From Lachnospiraceae bacterium (GTDB lineage Bacteria; Bacillota; Clostridia; Lachnospirales; Lachnospiraceae), in NCBI GenBank assembly GCA_017404585.1, contig JAFRCB010000350.1, positions 1 through 13,508 on the forward strand: a stretch of DNA of 13,508 nt. The letters run 5' to 3'. A program made the position numbers and the translations under genes. The notes below the pieces were generated by a model, which was given only the letters and a program-made list of their open reading frames with translations, ran no database searches and was not told the origin of the DNA. Positions 12,654 to 13,508 of this stretch are shown piece after piece. Position 1 is the stretch's first letter, and each line of letters begins with the position of its first letter.

Positions 12654-13415
12654 TCAATGTGTCAGCATGCCGCCGTCCGAGACGACCTCGGAACCTGTCA
12701 TAAAGGAATTCTTGCTTGATGCCACAAAATAAACGACTTCTGCCAACTCTTCCGGCTGTGCAAGATGCGGCGGAAGCGGATTGAGGCTTGCAAGGAATTC
12801 CGCAACGCCTTCTACGCCCTTCAGGGACTCATCGACGAGTGGAGTTCTGACACCTCCCGGAAGAACTGCATTGACGCGGATCCTGTCCGGTGCAAATGTG
12901 TATGCCGCATGCTTTGTAAGCAGAGTCACAGCTGCCTTGGAAGCTGAGTAGCCGGCGTCATTCCCGCAGGACGGACCGGACTGCCTTGAAGCAACGGATG
13001 AGATGTTGACGATGTTGGAATCTTTGCGTCCCTTGAGAAGCTCATAGCAATATTTCATGCCGAGGAAGACGCTGTCCACGTTGCAGGCTTCAATCTTGCG
13101 GAATTCGTCAAAGGACATCGACTTAATGTCTTTTCCCAGTTCAATGCCCGCATTGTTGACGAGCACATCGAGAGCACCGTACTTCTCTTTGATCATGGAC
13201 GTGAGTTCGATCCAGTCCTGCTCGACGCCGCAGTCCATTCTGTAGGGAACTACGTCATACTCTTTCAGAAGCTCTGCGGTCTTTTCGACCTTGCTGAGCG
13301 TTCTTCCGGTAGCGATTACTGTAGCTCCGTTCTCTGCAAATTTCTTTACGATGGCAAACCCTATTCCCTGACCGCCGCCTGTTACGATAACAACTTTTCC
13401 GCTTAATTCACCCAT
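12654..13415 (-). CDS. Short-chain dehydrogenase/reductase (classical SDR)
   Basis: 253 aa, the typical classical SDR length. Cofactor loop TGGGQGIG (12-19), NNAG (87-90), N112, catalytic SS at 139-140 and YSASK (156-160, Tyr156 and Lys160), then the C-terminal PGGVRTPL and VSDGGM. R38 directly after beta-2 (ATGRT) suggests NADP(H) preference, though this is a weak indicator. Reaction: reversible oxidation of an alcohol or reduction of a ketone; hydroxysteroid, 3-oxoacyl-ACP or sugar substrates cannot be told apart from sequence alone. The start is fixed by AAGGAGG (about 13421-13427), 5 nt before the ATG. It is followed downstream on the same strand by the FabK-like gene after 260 nt of palindromic DNA. 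Confidence 0.9.
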   Translation of the reverse strand: MGELSGKVVIVTGGGQGIGFAIVKKFAENGATVIATGRTLSKVEKTAELLKEYDVVPYRMDCGVEQDWIELTSMIKEKYGALDVLVNNAGIELGKDIKSMSFDEFRKIEACNVDSVFLGMKYCYELLKGRKDSNIVNISSVASRQSGPSCGNDAGYSASKAAVTLLTKHAAYTFAPDRIRVNAVLPGGVRTPLVDESLKGVEGVAEFLASLNPLPPHLAQPEELAEVVYFVASSKNSFMTGSEVVSDGGMLTH

Positions 13416-13472
13416 AACTGCCTCCTTTTATTCTTCCTGATTGATGGAAAACTGCTTTTTGCTGATGGGTAA

Positions 13473-13502
13473 ATTATTGCATTGCGCTGAATAATGTGCC
13501 AC
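13473..13502 (-). promoter_or_regulatory. Possible extended -10 promoter of the SDR gene
   Basis: On the minus strand TGC-AATAAT (extended -10; hexamer 13478-13473) with GTGGCA (13502-13497) 18 nt upstream at the -35 position. It would give a leader of about 50 nt before the strong ribosome site. The match is moderate only; upstream sequence is cut by the window edge. Confidence 0.35.
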
Positions 13503-13508
13503 TATCAA

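Overview
The window looks like chromosomal DNA of an anaerobic Firmicute, most likely a Clostridia or Lachnospiraceae-like gut bacterium. This is inferred from strong AGGAGG-type ribosome sites, anaerobic-type cobalamin genes, a Clostridium-type flavodoxin fragment, DUF2325, DUF3793 and DUF6110-type small proteins, and consensus sigma-A promoters. No rRNA, tRNA, CRISPR array or intact transposase gene is visible.

Layout. (1) Bases 1-1544 are the 3' end of a cobalamin operon: a 5'-truncated cobJ/cbiH, then cobK/cbiJ. (2) 1698-2336 is a lone flavodoxin-fold protein with a cysteine cluster. (3) 2463-7497 is a probable iron-responsive region. A perfect promoter drives a DUF2325 gene and a chimeric gene (N-terminal half of DUF3793 joined to the C-terminal half of a flavodoxin). 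A second promoter drives a small glycine-zipper membrane protein, a P1B-type ATPase with an unusual metal site, and a protein made of two methyltransferase domains in tandem. The last three genes overlap by 4 nt each, and the unit ends in a strong terminator. Both promoters carry the same palindrome, GTTAGG-N4-(G/C)CTAACC, close to DtxR/IdeR/MntR-type metal-repressor sites. The small membrane protein plus ATPase pair resembles the FezA/FezB core of ferrosome (iron-storage organelle) systems. (4) 7495-8719 is an AAA ATPase with a C-terminal winged helix, preceded by GTGAA motifs repeating every 10 nt. (5) 8739-11311 holds a membrane-anchored erythromycin-esterase-like protein under a perfect promoter embedded in a four-half-site palindrome, followed by a TetR regulator and an overlapping GNAT acetyltransferase. 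(6) 11368-13508 is on the minus strand: a short-chain dehydrogenase, then a FabK/nitronate-monooxygenase-like flavoenzyme. The two are separated by about 260 nt packed with nested palindromes resembling IS200/IS605-type ends, and the flavoenzyme gene is closed by a 13-bp terminator facing the GNAT gene.

Main points of interest: the candidate ferrosome locus and its shared operators; the DUF3793-flavodoxin chimera, which looks like a deletion fusion; two gene boundaries where terminator-like hairpin, operator and promoter occupy the same ~45 bp; and the palindrome cluster inserted just upstream of the flavoenzyme gene.
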